From assembly GCA_009827205.1 (NCBI GenBank), contig WUAK01000158.1, forward strand, positions 1-6,770: 6,770 nucleotides of DNA, read 5' to 3'. This document shows, one piece after another, positions 1 to 6,052 of the stretch. Numbering within the stretch: the stretch's first letter is position 1; each line of letters starts with the position of its first letter. Origin of the DNA: Phycisphaeraceae bacterium. GTDB taxonomy: Bacteria > Planctomycetota > Phycisphaerae > Phycisphaerales > UBA1924. The notes under the pieces are model-generated. The model was given only the letters and a program-made list of their open reading frames with translations, ran no database searches and was not told where the DNA came from. The position numbers and the translations under genes are program-made.

Positions 1-648
1 ATCACGATCACCAACCAGACCGTGCCCACGAACGCGAAGGTCACGGGCGGCGCTCGGATGATCCAGGATCTTGCGATGGCGCCGCTCGGCACGTCGTTCA
101 ACCTCATCGTGAACCAACACTTCTCTGGGCACGCCTCGACGACTGCGATCGCAAACCGGATCAACCAGGAATGGTTCGGCACGCCCGATCTGTTCGGTCC
201 GGCTGTCGCGAGCGTGGTCGATGATCGGCTCATACGGATCGATATCCCCGCGGACCAGCGGGCGAACCCGACCGCGTTTATCGCGGAGATCCTCGGCTAC
301 CAGATCAATCAGCGCGAACTCGGTCTGCCGGCCAAGATCATCGTCAACCGTGACACTGGTGTGATTCTTGTGACCGCAGATGTTCGCATCGCGCCGGTCG
401 CGATCACGCACAGGAACCTGAGCATCTCGACGATTCTGCCCGAGCCCGTGCCAACGCCCGAGCAGCCCCGCGTGCTCCAGCAGGAATGGACGGGGCTGGC
501 GACGCAGCAGCGCCAGAGCGAGATGGCGCGGTTCGAGGACCTGCTCGCGGCGATGGAAAGGCTCGATGTGCCCGTTGAGGACCAGATCGACATTCTCCAG
601 AGCCTTCACAAAACGGGGCGGCTGCAGGCGCAGCTGGTTATCGAATGA
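1..648 (+). CDS. flgI: Flagellar P-ring protein FlgI, C-terminal part (5' end outside window)
   Basis: FlgI builds the P ring, the bushing around the flagellar rod in the peptidoglycan layer. The reading frame is open from the first base, so the gene begins upstream. The 215 residues seen are roughly the C-terminal 60 per cent of a family normally near 350-370 residues; the signal peptide is not visible. Recognisable family segments are VTGGA followed by the FNLIV strand near residue 31, the ANRIN helix, the stretch AKIIVNRDTGVILVTADVRI (about residues 110-130) and the HRNLSI strand. The extreme C-terminus has the usual DILQSLHKTGRLQAQLVIE-type ending. A Q/E-rich segment before that ending replaces the usual variable loop. 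The TGA stop overlaps the ATG of the next gene (ATGA), implying translational coupling to the rod-binding protein that works at the same stage. The identification is firm; only the N-terminus is missing. Confidence 0.95.
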   Translation: MTITNQTVPTNAKVTGGARMIQDLAMAPLGTSFNLIVNQHFSGHASTTAIANRINQEWFGTPDLFGPAVASVVDDRLIRIDIPADQRANPTAFIAEILGYQINQRELGLPAKIIVNRDTGVILVTADVRIAPVAITHRNLSISTILPEPVPTPEQPRVLQQEWTGLATQQRQSEMARFEDLLAAMERLDVPVEDQIDILQSLHKTGRLQAQLVIE

Positions 649-1034
649 GTTTGTCGGTGAACACCATCGCGGGGCCTGATCTTGAGGGCATGGGCCTGCT
701 TGCTTCGGACGCCACCACGAGGCAGAGCGAGGCCTTTGACCACCTCCTCAAACGTGCCACGGAGGGCGCGGGCGAGGATGAGATCCGCACTTCCGCGGAG
801 CAGCTGGTCGCGGCGACGTTTGTGATCCCGGTGCTCTCGAGTGTGCGCGAGTCGAGCATGGCCGCCGAGCCATTCAAGCCGACGCAGGCGGAGAAGCAGT
901 TCGGCGCGCTCCTTGATCAGCAGATCGCTGACGAGATCGTCAAGTCATCGAACCTGCCCATCGTTGATCGACTCGCCAAACAGTTCGGCGCGCACGAAGA
1001 GAGCCGGGCACAGAGATTCGAGGTGTCGGCATGA
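645..1034 (+). CDS. flgJ: Stand-alone rod-binding protein (FlgJ N-terminal domain type)
   Basis: This 129-residue protein matches the rod-binding domain found at the N-terminus of proteobacterial FlgJ, which caps or scaffolds the growing rod in the periplasm. The family pattern is visible from about residue 52: a helix with AEQLVAATFVIPVLSSVR, then the QAEKQFGALLDQQIADEIVKS helix (about 81-100) and the short SNLPIVDRLAKQF helix. That corresponds to the usual pattern of an E-x-M/F-x-x-ML-D-Q-x-A-x-x-x-A helix followed by a glycine-rich LGIAD-type turn. There is no muramidase domain, as in many non-proteobacterial versions, so peptidoglycan cutting must be done by another protein. The start is the ATG overlapping the flgI stop; a clear Shine-Dalgarno is lacking, which fits coupled translation. 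The final ATGA overlaps flgN. The gene symbol is by domain equivalence; the domain is divergent, so the name is slightly less certain than its neighbours. Confidence 0.8.
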   Translation: MSLSVNTIAGPDLEGMGLLASDATTRQSEAFDHLLKRATEGAGEDEIRTSAEQLVAATFVIPVLSSVRESSMAAEPFKPTQAEKQFGALLDQQIADEIVKSSNLPIVDRLAKQFGAHEESRAQRFEVSA

Positions 1035-1543
1035 GCGCGGTCACTTTGCAGCACACGCAGAGGCTCGAGGAGATCCTCCGCGGGCTTATGGCGGAGCATG
1101 AGATTCTGATCGAGCTCGCTTCGAAACACCGCGAAGCGCTCCGGGCGGCCGATGCGCCAGAGATGTCACGCATCGCCGCTCAGCGTTCGGCGGTCAACGC
1201 ACGGATCGTTGAGCTCGACAGGCAGAGAGCCGAACTTGTTTCGGAGCTCGCGCAGGCGCTCGACATGCAAGGCGCAGGCATGACCGTCCGGGCACTCATC
1301 GCGGCGATCGGTGGTCAATCCGCGAAACAGCTGAGCTCGCTCGCAGAGAAGCTCAGGCAGTTGATTGAGAAGGCACGGAAAGAGCAAGCCGCGCTACGCG
1401 ACGCGACGGCAGCGGTTGCCGGTCACCTGGGCGGCGTACTGACTCAAGTCGTCCGGACGTGCAGCGTCGGTCAGACATACAACGCGCGAGGCAAGATGGC
1501 GCCGGGCACTGCGATGCCCGCGGCGATGGATCTGAGGCACTAG
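1031..1543 (+). CDS. flgN: FlgN family export chaperone
   Basis: FlgN is a small cytoplasmic chaperone that binds the C-terminal helices of FlgK and FlgL and delivers them to the flagellar type III export gate. The 170 residues are almost entirely predicted helix. There is a long amphipathic N-terminal region (about residues 5-75) of the form LEEILRGLMAEHEILIELASKHREAL, typical of the FlgN start, a second helical hairpin (about 85-130), and a short QTYNARGKM motif near residue 150 like the Y-x-x-x-G signature that ends the helical part of FlgN proteins. The start ATG overlaps the previous stop and has a GAGG Shine-Dalgarno at 1020-1023, seven bases upstream. Its two clients, flgK and flgL, follow directly, which supports the call in a family with low sequence conservation. 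The stop codon TAG is part of the flgK ribosome binding site. Confidence 0.85.
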   Translation: MSAVTLQHTQRLEEILRGLMAEHEILIELASKHREALRAADAPEMSRIAAQRSAVNARIVELDRQRAELVSELAQALDMQGAGMTVRALIAAIGGQSAKQLSSLAEKLRQLIEKARKEQAALRDATAAVAGHLGGVLTQVVRTCSVGQTYNARGKMAPGTAMPAAMDLRH

Positions 1544-1552
1544 GAGAGGCCC

Positions 1553-3289
1553 GTGGGCATCGGAGCAGCATTCCAGATCGGTCGGTCGGCGCTGGCGGCG
1601 AGTCAGCTCGGTGTGCAGGTTGCGAGCAACAACCTCGCCAACGCCGCCACACCCGGGTACACGCGCCAATCGCTGGGACTAGAACCCCTTGCGGGCGATG
1701 CGTCGACGCAGCAGGGGCAGATCGGCAACGGTGTTCGCTTCAGCGGCGTGCGCAGACAGATCGACCCTGCGCTCGAAGCAAGGCTCAACTCGAGCATCAG
1801 CAGCGCTGCGTCGGCAGATGAAGTGCTGCGCGCGTTCGCGGGGCTGGAGACCATCTTCAACGAACTAACCGATCTCGATTTGTCGAGCGAGATGGGCAAC
1901 TTCTTCACGGGCTGGAGCGAGCTTGCCAACGGCACGCAGGCGCAGGCACAGGTTGTCGAACAGGGCGAGCTGCTGGCAGGGTTCATCCAGAGGCTCCGCG
2001 GTGAGATGTCCAGCCAGCGCAACGAACTCAATTCAAGACTGGGCTCACTGACCAAAGACGCGAACGAGAAGCTCGACCAGATCGCAAGACTCAATGAGCA
2101 GATCACCGCGTCCGAGGGCGGCGGTGCACAGAACAACCCGCTCCGCGATCAGCGCGACCAGCTCGTGCGTGAGCTGAGCGAGATCATGGACGTCAACACG
2201 ATCGAGCAGGCCTCGGGCGCAATTGATGTGCTCGTGGGCTCGACCCCGGTTGTCCTGGGTGCGAACAACCAGGGCGTTGAACTCCGCGATGTCCCAAGAG
2301 GAGACAGGATCGAGAGCCAGGTCACGATCGGCTCGACCGGGCAGGTTCTCGACGTGACAGGAGGCAAAATCGGGGGTGTCATCGAGTCACGCGACAACAC
2401 AGTCGATGACACGATCGCCAAGCTCGACGAGCTGGCTGGTCAGCTGATCTTCGAGGTCAACAAACTGCACTCGACGGGCGCAACCGCGCAGGGACTCAGT
2501 TCAGCTCAGTCACAGCTTCAGATCTCGGCAAGTGATCAGGCACTCTCACTCAACAGCCCGCTCAACACCTCGGTCGTCGAACTCCCGTTCCAACCGATCA
2601 ATGGCGGGTTCGTCGTACGAACAGTCGACGCGGGGAGCGGCGCGGTCACGACCACGCGCATCGATATCGATCTCGACGGCATCGACTCGACAGGTCAGCC
2701 CGGGTTCACCGACGACACAACGATCACCGACATCGCCTCGGACATCGACGCGATCCAGGGGCTCACCGCGACCGTCACGGGTGACGGCAGGCTCTCAATC
2801 CAGGCGCAGCCCGGGACATCGTTCACCTTCGGCGAAGACTCCTCGGGCGTGCTCGCGGTGCTGGGCGTCAACAGCTACTTCTCGGGCACGGACGCGACCG
2901 ACATCGCGGTCAGCGACCAGCTCGCTGAAAACCCGCTGAAGCTCATGACCGGGCGCTATGAGAACGACACGTTCCTCGAGAACGGAACAAGCCTGTCCAT
3001 CGCGGAGCTCCAGGACACCGGGCTCGATGCGTTCGAGGGCCAGGACATCGGCGCGTTCTGGCGCACGGCGGTGCAGCAGCTCAGCGTGAAAACTGGCTCG
3101 GCGCGCGTGCTCTCGGAGTCGGCCTCGCTCGTGCGCGACAGCGTGGAGTCGCAGAGGCTCGCACTCAGCGGCGTGGACACGGATGAAGAAGCCGTCAACC
3201 TGCTGCAGTTCCAGAAGGCGTACACCGGGGCGGCCCGGATCATTCAGACCACGAACGAGATGCTGGACACACTGATCAACCTGATCTGA
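1553..3289 (+). CDS. flgK: Flagellar hook-associated protein 1 (FlgK)
   Basis: FlgK is the first hook-filament junction protein, exported and assembled on the hook tip beneath FlgL. The 578-residue product has both diagnostic ends. The N-terminal D0 segment contains SNNLANAATPGYTRQ (residues 25-39). The C-terminal segment has LSGVDTDEEAVNLLQFQKAY (538-557) and MLDTLINLI. The central FlgK helical region is also clear: NPLRDQRDQLVRELSEIMDV (195-214), the GGKIGGVIESRD turn (270-281) and LDELAGQLIFEVNKLHSTG (291-309). Residues of about 350-440 form an extra beta-rich module with TDIASDIDAI and a terminal AVLGV, resembling the repeats in the neighbouring FlgL. The GTG start is chosen because it gives the conserved N-terminus and has AGGAG (1542-1546) six bases upstream, overlapping the flgN stop. 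Length is slightly above the E. coli protein (547). No signal peptide is expected, as export is by the type III route. Confidence 0.96.
   Translation: MGIGAAFQIGRSALAASQLGVQVASNNLANAATPGYTRQSLGLEPLAGDASTQQGQIGNGVRFSGVRRQIDPALEARLNSSISSAASADEVLRAFAGLETIFNELTDLDLSSEMGNFFTGWSELANGTQAQAQVVEQGELLAGFIQRLRGEMSSQRNELNSRLGSLTKDANEKLDQIARLNEQITASEGGGAQNNPLRDQRDQLVRELSEIMDVNTIEQASGAIDVLVGSTPVVLGANNQGVELRDVPRGDRIESQVTIGSTGQVLDVTGGKIGGVIESRDNTVDDTIAKLDELAGQLIFEVNKLHSTGATAQGLSSAQSQLQISASDQALSLNSPLNTSVVELPFQPINGGFVVRTVDAGSGAVTTTRIDIDLDGIDSTGQPGFTDDTTITDIASDIDAIQGLTATVTGDGRLSIQAQPGTSFTFGEDSSGVLAVLGVNSYFSGTDATDIAVSDQLAENPLKLMTGRYENDTFLENGTSLSIAELQDTGLDAFEGQDIGAFWRTAVQQLSVKTGSARVLSESASLVRDSVESQRLALSGVDTDEEAVNLLQFQKAYTGAARIIQTTNEMLDTLINLI
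2600..2872 (+). repeat. IN-like module inside FlgK, related to the FlgL repeats
   Basis: FlgK residues of about 350-440 show the same organisation as the three modules in FlgL: a short beta segment, a helix of the form TTITDIASDIDAI, a strand with glycine turns (LTATVTGDGRLSIQA), and a closing hydrophobic L-G element (AVLGV). This is resemblance judged by eye. It probably forms a surface domain of the junction protein. Confidence 0.45.
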
Positions 3290-3299
3290 CGAGAACCCG

Positions 3300-5357
3300 A
3301 TGAGCGCTATTCCATCCAACGTAGGCCGGGCCCCGACACTGCTGGTGAACCAGATCCAGCTTGCGAATATCCAACGCTCGAGCCTCGGTCTGTTTGAAGC
3401 CCAATCGCAGCTTGCGACGGGGCGCTCGATACTCAGACCCAGCGATGACCCTGTGAGTACGGCTGCGATCGCGCAGCTGGACGACAGCATCCAGCGCTCA
3501 AGCCAGCGGCTGCGCAACATCGATCAGGCGGACGCGAATCTTGCGCTCATCGAGACGAGCCTGGCCGAAGCAAACGATCTGCTGCTCTCGGCGAAGGAGG
3601 TTGCCAGCACACAGGTGAACATCGGATCGAGCGCCGAGGAGCGCGAGAACCAGGCCGCGGTGATCAACTCGCTGATCGACGGGCTGTTCACGCAGATGAA
3701 CCGCAAGTCGGTTGACAACTACCTCTTTGGGGGCAGCCGAACCAGCACGCCGCCCTTTGAGACCTTTGGCGCAGGGTTTGTCTACACGGGCGAATTCGAC
3801 AAACTCACGACTGACATCAATCTGGGCCGGAGCGTGCCGACAACTCTGGTCGGGATCGAATCGCTCTCCAGCCAGCTCAACAAAGTTGAGGGTGATGTGG
3901 ATCTCTCCCCCACCATCACGCCCGAGACGCTCCTGAAAGACTTGCGGAGCGCGCACGGTCTTGGCGTGACCAAGGGCCCGATTCAGATGCAGTTCGAGAA
4001 CGGGCCGATCGTGCAGATCGACCTGACGACCGCGGACACCGTTGAGGATGTCATCACGCGGGTTGACTCGGCGATCCGCCAATACGAAACGACCAACGGC
4101 GTCACAATCCTCGGTCCTGGCGGCGTCGGGCTGTCCGCCGAGGGATTCAGCATCGATGTTGTGCCGGGCACACCCCCAGCTGCCGATCCGCAGCTGACAT
4201 TCCTTGAACTCGGCGCGGGTACAACCGCACGCGATCTCGGGCTGACCACGAACACTGGGACATCGTTTGAAGCCACGCAGGCTGATGGTCAGAACCTCGA
4301 TCCGAAACTCACGATGTCTTCAACCGTCGCATCACTCGCCGGTCTTGGAGGAACACTCGACGAGTTCGTGATCAACAACGGCGGCCGGCGGGCCCAGATC
4401 GATCTGTCCGGAGCACAGACGATCGAGGATGTGAAGAACGCGATCGAGGCCGCGGATATCGGCGCGAGGCTGGTCATCAACGCGCAGGGCACCGGGATCG
4501 ACATCGTCAACCTGGTGTCTGCTGAGCCTGATCAAGCGATGACGATCGAAGAGGTCCCGGGTGGTGCCCGCACGGCTGAACTGCTTGGGATCAGATCGCT
4601 CAAGGCTTCCACTCGCACGGACACGTTTAACGACGGCCGGGGCGTGACGGTGCTTGACGGCAGGACGGACCCCCAGACGGGTCTCGCTGATCCGACGCTG
4701 GACATCGACTTTGCGATCACGCTGGGTGATGGATCCAGCTTCAACGTGAACCTTCGGCCTCAGGATGTGGTGACCACGGGAGACGTGATCGCCCGGATCA
4801 ACGCCGAGGCGGCTGGCCAGGGCATCCCGCCGGCATCGTTCCAGGCGGGGCTCGGCGATGGAGCCAACGGGATCGAGTTCACGCAGGACGCCGGCTTTGC
4901 CAACCCGATCGAGATTGAGAAGCGCAACAACTCCAGTGCGATGAACGATCTAGGGCTGAGTGACGCAACTTATGACGCAGCGAGCGCAACTCTTGCGGGT
5001 GTCGATCCTGCGCCGGTGGTCTCGGACACCGTGTTCACGCGCCTGATCCAGCTCAGAGAGGCACTTACGGGCAACGACACGACTGGCATCACCTTTGCAG
5101 GTACGAAACTGGAAGGTGTTGTCGATTCGGTCGCGCAGACGCGCGGGCTGGTCGGCAGTTACAGCAAACGGCTCGAGACGGCTCGGGTCAGAGAAGAGGA
5201 TGTAAACGTCATGGAGCAGAGTTTCAGGAGTGAACTACGCGACCTGGACTTTGCGGAGGCATCGACAAGGCTGACCCAGCTTCAGACACAGCTGCAGGCC
5301 GGGCTCCAGAGCATGTCGATCGCGAATCAGTTGAGTCTGCTCGATTTCCTTGGATAG
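3300..5357 (+). CDS. flgL: Flagellar hook-associated protein 3 (FlgL), enlarged
   Basis: FlgL is the second junction protein, between FlgK and the flagellin filament. The flagellin-like D0/D1 ends are clear. The N-terminal helix carries SQLATGRSILRPSDDPVS (residues 36-53), the FlgL counterpart of the flagellin LSSG...DDPAG motif, and a second helix carries RNIDQADANLALIETSLAEA (72-91), ending at YLFGGSRTSTPPF (141-153). The C-terminal helix ends with FAEASTRLTQLQTQLQAGLQ (651-670) and LSLLDFLG. At 685 residues it is more than twice the E. coli protein (317). The extra mass lies between about residues 165 and 575 and contains three repeats of an IN-type module. The start ATG is ten bases after the flgK stop with only a weak GAG upstream, suggesting translation coupled to flgK. 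There is no frameshift, and codon use matches the neighbours. Confidence 0.93.
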   Translation: MSAIPSNVGRAPTLLVNQIQLANIQRSSLGLFEAQSQLATGRSILRPSDDPVSTAAIAQLDDSIQRSSQRLRNIDQADANLALIETSLAEANDLLLSAKEVASTQVNIGSSAEERENQAAVINSLIDGLFTQMNRKSVDNYLFGGSRTSTPPFETFGAGFVYTGEFDKLTTDINLGRSVPTTLVGIESLSSQLNKVEGDVDLSPTITPETLLKDLRSAHGLGVTKGPIQMQFENGPIVQIDLTTADTVEDVITRVDSAIRQYETTNGVTILGPGGVGLSAEGFSIDVVPGTPPAADPQLTFLELGAGTTARDLGLTTNTGTSFEATQADGQNLDPKLTMSSTVASLAGLGGTLDEFVINNGGRRAQIDLSGAQTIEDVKNAIEAADIGARLVINAQGTGIDIVNLVSAEPDQAMTIEEVPGGARTAELLGIRSLKASTRTDTFNDGRGVTVLDGRTDPQTGLADPTLDIDFAITLGDGSSFNVNLRPQDVVTTGDVIARINAEAAGQGIPPASFQAGLGDGANGIEFTQDAGFANPIEIEKRNNSSAMNDLGLSDATYDAASATLAGVDPAPVVSDTVFTRLIQLREALTGNDTTGITFAGTKLEGVVDSVAQTRGLVGSYSKRLETARVREEDVNVMEQSFRSELRDLDFAEASTRLTQLQTQLQAGLQSMSIANQLSLLDFLG
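3921..4964 (+). repeat. Three diverged IN-like protein repeats in the FlgL variable region
   Basis: Three protein-level repeats are visible, at about residues 208-317, 342-433 and 467-555. Each has a beta strand pair, then a helix with a D-V core (TVEDVITRVDSA, TIEDVKNAIEAA, TTGDVIARINAEA), then a glycine-rich strand pair (GFSIDVV, GTGIDIVN, GIEFTQD), and closes on an A-x-x-LG-hydrophobic element (ARDLGL, AELLGI, MNDLGL). The helix-strand pattern resembles the flagellin hook IN motif known from flagellins and FliD. DNA identity between copies is low, so these are old duplications rather than recombining repeats. Confidence 0.6.
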
Positions 5358-5419
5358 GGATCGGGCTTGCAGAAGGCACACGACTCCGCGTTTCGGCCGC
5401 GGGGAGTTGAAGTCAGAGT

Positions 5420-5440
5420 AGCCGGCGAGGGACGCCGGCT
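5420..5440 (+). promoter_or_regulatory. Hairpin with GGA loop in fliW leader, candidate CsrA site
   Basis: A perfect 8-base-pair stem, AGCCGGCG (5420-5427) with CGCCGGCT (5433-5440), closes a five-base loop AGGGA. The loop carries the A-N-GGA core favoured by CsrA, with GGA at 5430-5432. A second GGA occurs 40 bases downstream in the fliW Shine-Dalgarno. CsrA binding is inferred from the motif and the context next to csrA. Confidence 0.5.
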
Positions 5441-5466
5441 GGGCAAACGAAGCCAAGGCCGAAGGT

Positions 5467-5474
5467 CAAGGACG
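5467..5474 (+). promoter_or_regulatory. fliW Shine-Dalgarno overlapping a CsrA-like motif
   Basis: CAAGGACG sits with its GGA (5470-5472) seven bases before the fliW ATG. It serves as ribosome binding site and also matches the C-A-R-GGA-Y-G core of the known CsrA consensus, so CsrA bound here would block translation initiation. Confidence 0.55.
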
Positions 5475-5479
5475 ATCGC

Positions 5480-5926
5480 ATGGAAGTCCAAACGTCACGC
5501 TTCGGGGTGATTGAGATCGCGGAGGACCGCGTTATCACCTTCACGAAGGGTCTGCTCGGTTTCCCCTCGATGCAGAAGTACTGTCTTCTGCAGCCAGGAG
5601 ACGACGCGCTCTTCTTCTGGTTGCAGAGTCTTGAGGATCCCGAACTCGCCTTCGTGATCACCGACCCGACGATGTTCTACCCGGAATACGCAGTTCCCAT
5701 CCGGTCAGAACAAATGGAGGCGCTCAACCTCGAGAAACTCGAGGACGCGCAGGTATTCGTGATAGTGAACAAGGTTGAGCAACAGCTCACGGGCAACCTC
5801 CAGGGCCCGCTGGTTGTGAACACGCTTGAGAGAACGGGCGAGCAGCTCGTGCTCGCGGACAAGCGGTGGACGACCAGACAACCGCTGATGAAGGTAGGAC
5901 AGGCCGCCAAAGCGGCCTCCGCCTGA
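5480..5926 (+). CDS. fliW: Flagellar assembly factor FliW, CsrA antagonist
   Basis: FliW is a small cytoplasmic beta-barrel protein. In Bacillus it binds either flagellin or CsrA: when flagellin is exported, freed FliW sequesters CsrA and relieves repression of flagellin translation. The 148-residue product is full family length and shows the expected landmarks: TSRFG at the N-terminus, ITFTKGLLGFP (19-29), FFWLQSLEDPELAFVITDP (45-63), FYPEY (66-70), LTGNLQGPLVVNTLERTG (103-120) and the terminal TTRQPL (131-136). A short alanine-rich tail follows. The ATG start is chosen for the conserved MEVQTSRFG beginning and the CAAGGACG ribosome binding site at 5467-5474. csrA follows 126 bases downstream and flagellin after that, so all three partners of the switch are adjacent. 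Its own leader carries a candidate CsrA-binding hairpin, which would make a feedback loop. Confidence 0.96.
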   Translation: MEVQTSRFGVIEIAEDRVITFTKGLLGFPSMQKYCLLQPGDDALFFWLQSLEDPELAFVITDPTMFYPEYAVPIRSEQMEALNLEKLEDAQVFVIVNKVEQQLTGNLQGPLVVNTLERTGEQLVLADKRWTTRQPLMKVGQAAKAASA

Positions 5927-6006
5927 TTTTCGCGGTACATCGCGGGTTCGTGCAGGGAAGCATGGGCCCACTGGGCACGGAGGACGCTCGGCAGTTTGCC
6001 GGGCAA

Positions 6007-6032
6007 CCAGATCGGTGACGGAACCGATCTGG
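6007..6032 (+). promoter_or_regulatory. Perfect hairpin with GACGGA loop in csrA leader, candidate CsrA autoregulatory site
   Basis: Arms CCAGATCGGT (6007-6016) and ACCGATCTGG (6023-6032) are exact reverse complements over ten bases. The six-base loop GACGGA presents an A-C-GGA core with GGA at 6020-6022. The next GGA in the ribosome binding site (6041-6043) is 21 bases away, a suitable spacing for one CsrA dimer to bridge both sites. Structure is seen directly; autoregulation is inferred. Confidence 0.6.
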
Positions 6033-6038
6033 CGATGG

Positions 6039-6044
6039 AAGGAG
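6039..6044 (+). promoter_or_regulatory. csrA ribosome binding site
   Basis: AAGGAG ends eight bases before the ATG at 6053 and decides this start over the in-frame upstream TTG (5996) and ATG (6035), both of which would add residues before the invariant MLVLSR beginning of CsrA. It contains a GGA that can double as a CsrA site. Confidence 0.75.
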
Positions 6045-6052
6045 CCAATCGA

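Larger units (their letters stand above)
5358..5479 (+). promoter_or_regulatory. flgL-fliW intergenic leader with two stem-loops
   Basis: This 122-base gap holds no plausible gene. A first stem-loop pairs ACTCC (5383-5387) with GGAGT (5403-5407) and GCG (5388-5390) with CGC (5398-5400), leaving two unpaired G. A second, stronger hairpin lies at 5420-5440 (separate entry). Neither is followed by a T-run, so an intrinsic terminator is not supported. No convincing sigma-28 or sigma-54 promoter was found here by eye. Confidence 0.4.
5927..6052 (+). promoter_or_regulatory. fliW-csrA intergenic leader, strongly structured
   Basis: No gene is supported in this 126-base leader. It contains an 8-base self-complementary TGGGCCCA (5963-5970), a CACGGAGGA string (5976-5984) identical to the one at the flagellin ribosome binding site, an 8-pair stem-loop at 5986-6004 (GCTCGGCA with TGCCGGGC, loop GTT, one G-T pair), and then a perfect 10-pair hairpin at 6007-6032. 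There is no T-run, so this is more likely a translational control region than a terminator. A possible 18-codon reading frame (5962-6018) has only poor support. Confidence 0.45.

Noticed and set aside
2795..3520. Long open frame on the minus strand opposite the flgK-flgL junction; similar ones at 1603-2136 and 3498-4082.
   Set aside because: They lie entirely opposite well-recognised genes, have no recognisable domains, and such frames are a common by-product of GC-rich codon use.
5383..5440. Possible intrinsic terminator between flgL and fliW.
   Set aside because: The stem-loops are stable but no T-run follows either of them.
5962..6018. An 18-codon reading frame in the csrA leader starting ATG at 5962, possible leader peptide.
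   Set aside because: The only ribosome binding site (GGGAA) is too close to the ATG, the peptide has no recognisable pattern, and the region is better explained as RNA structure.
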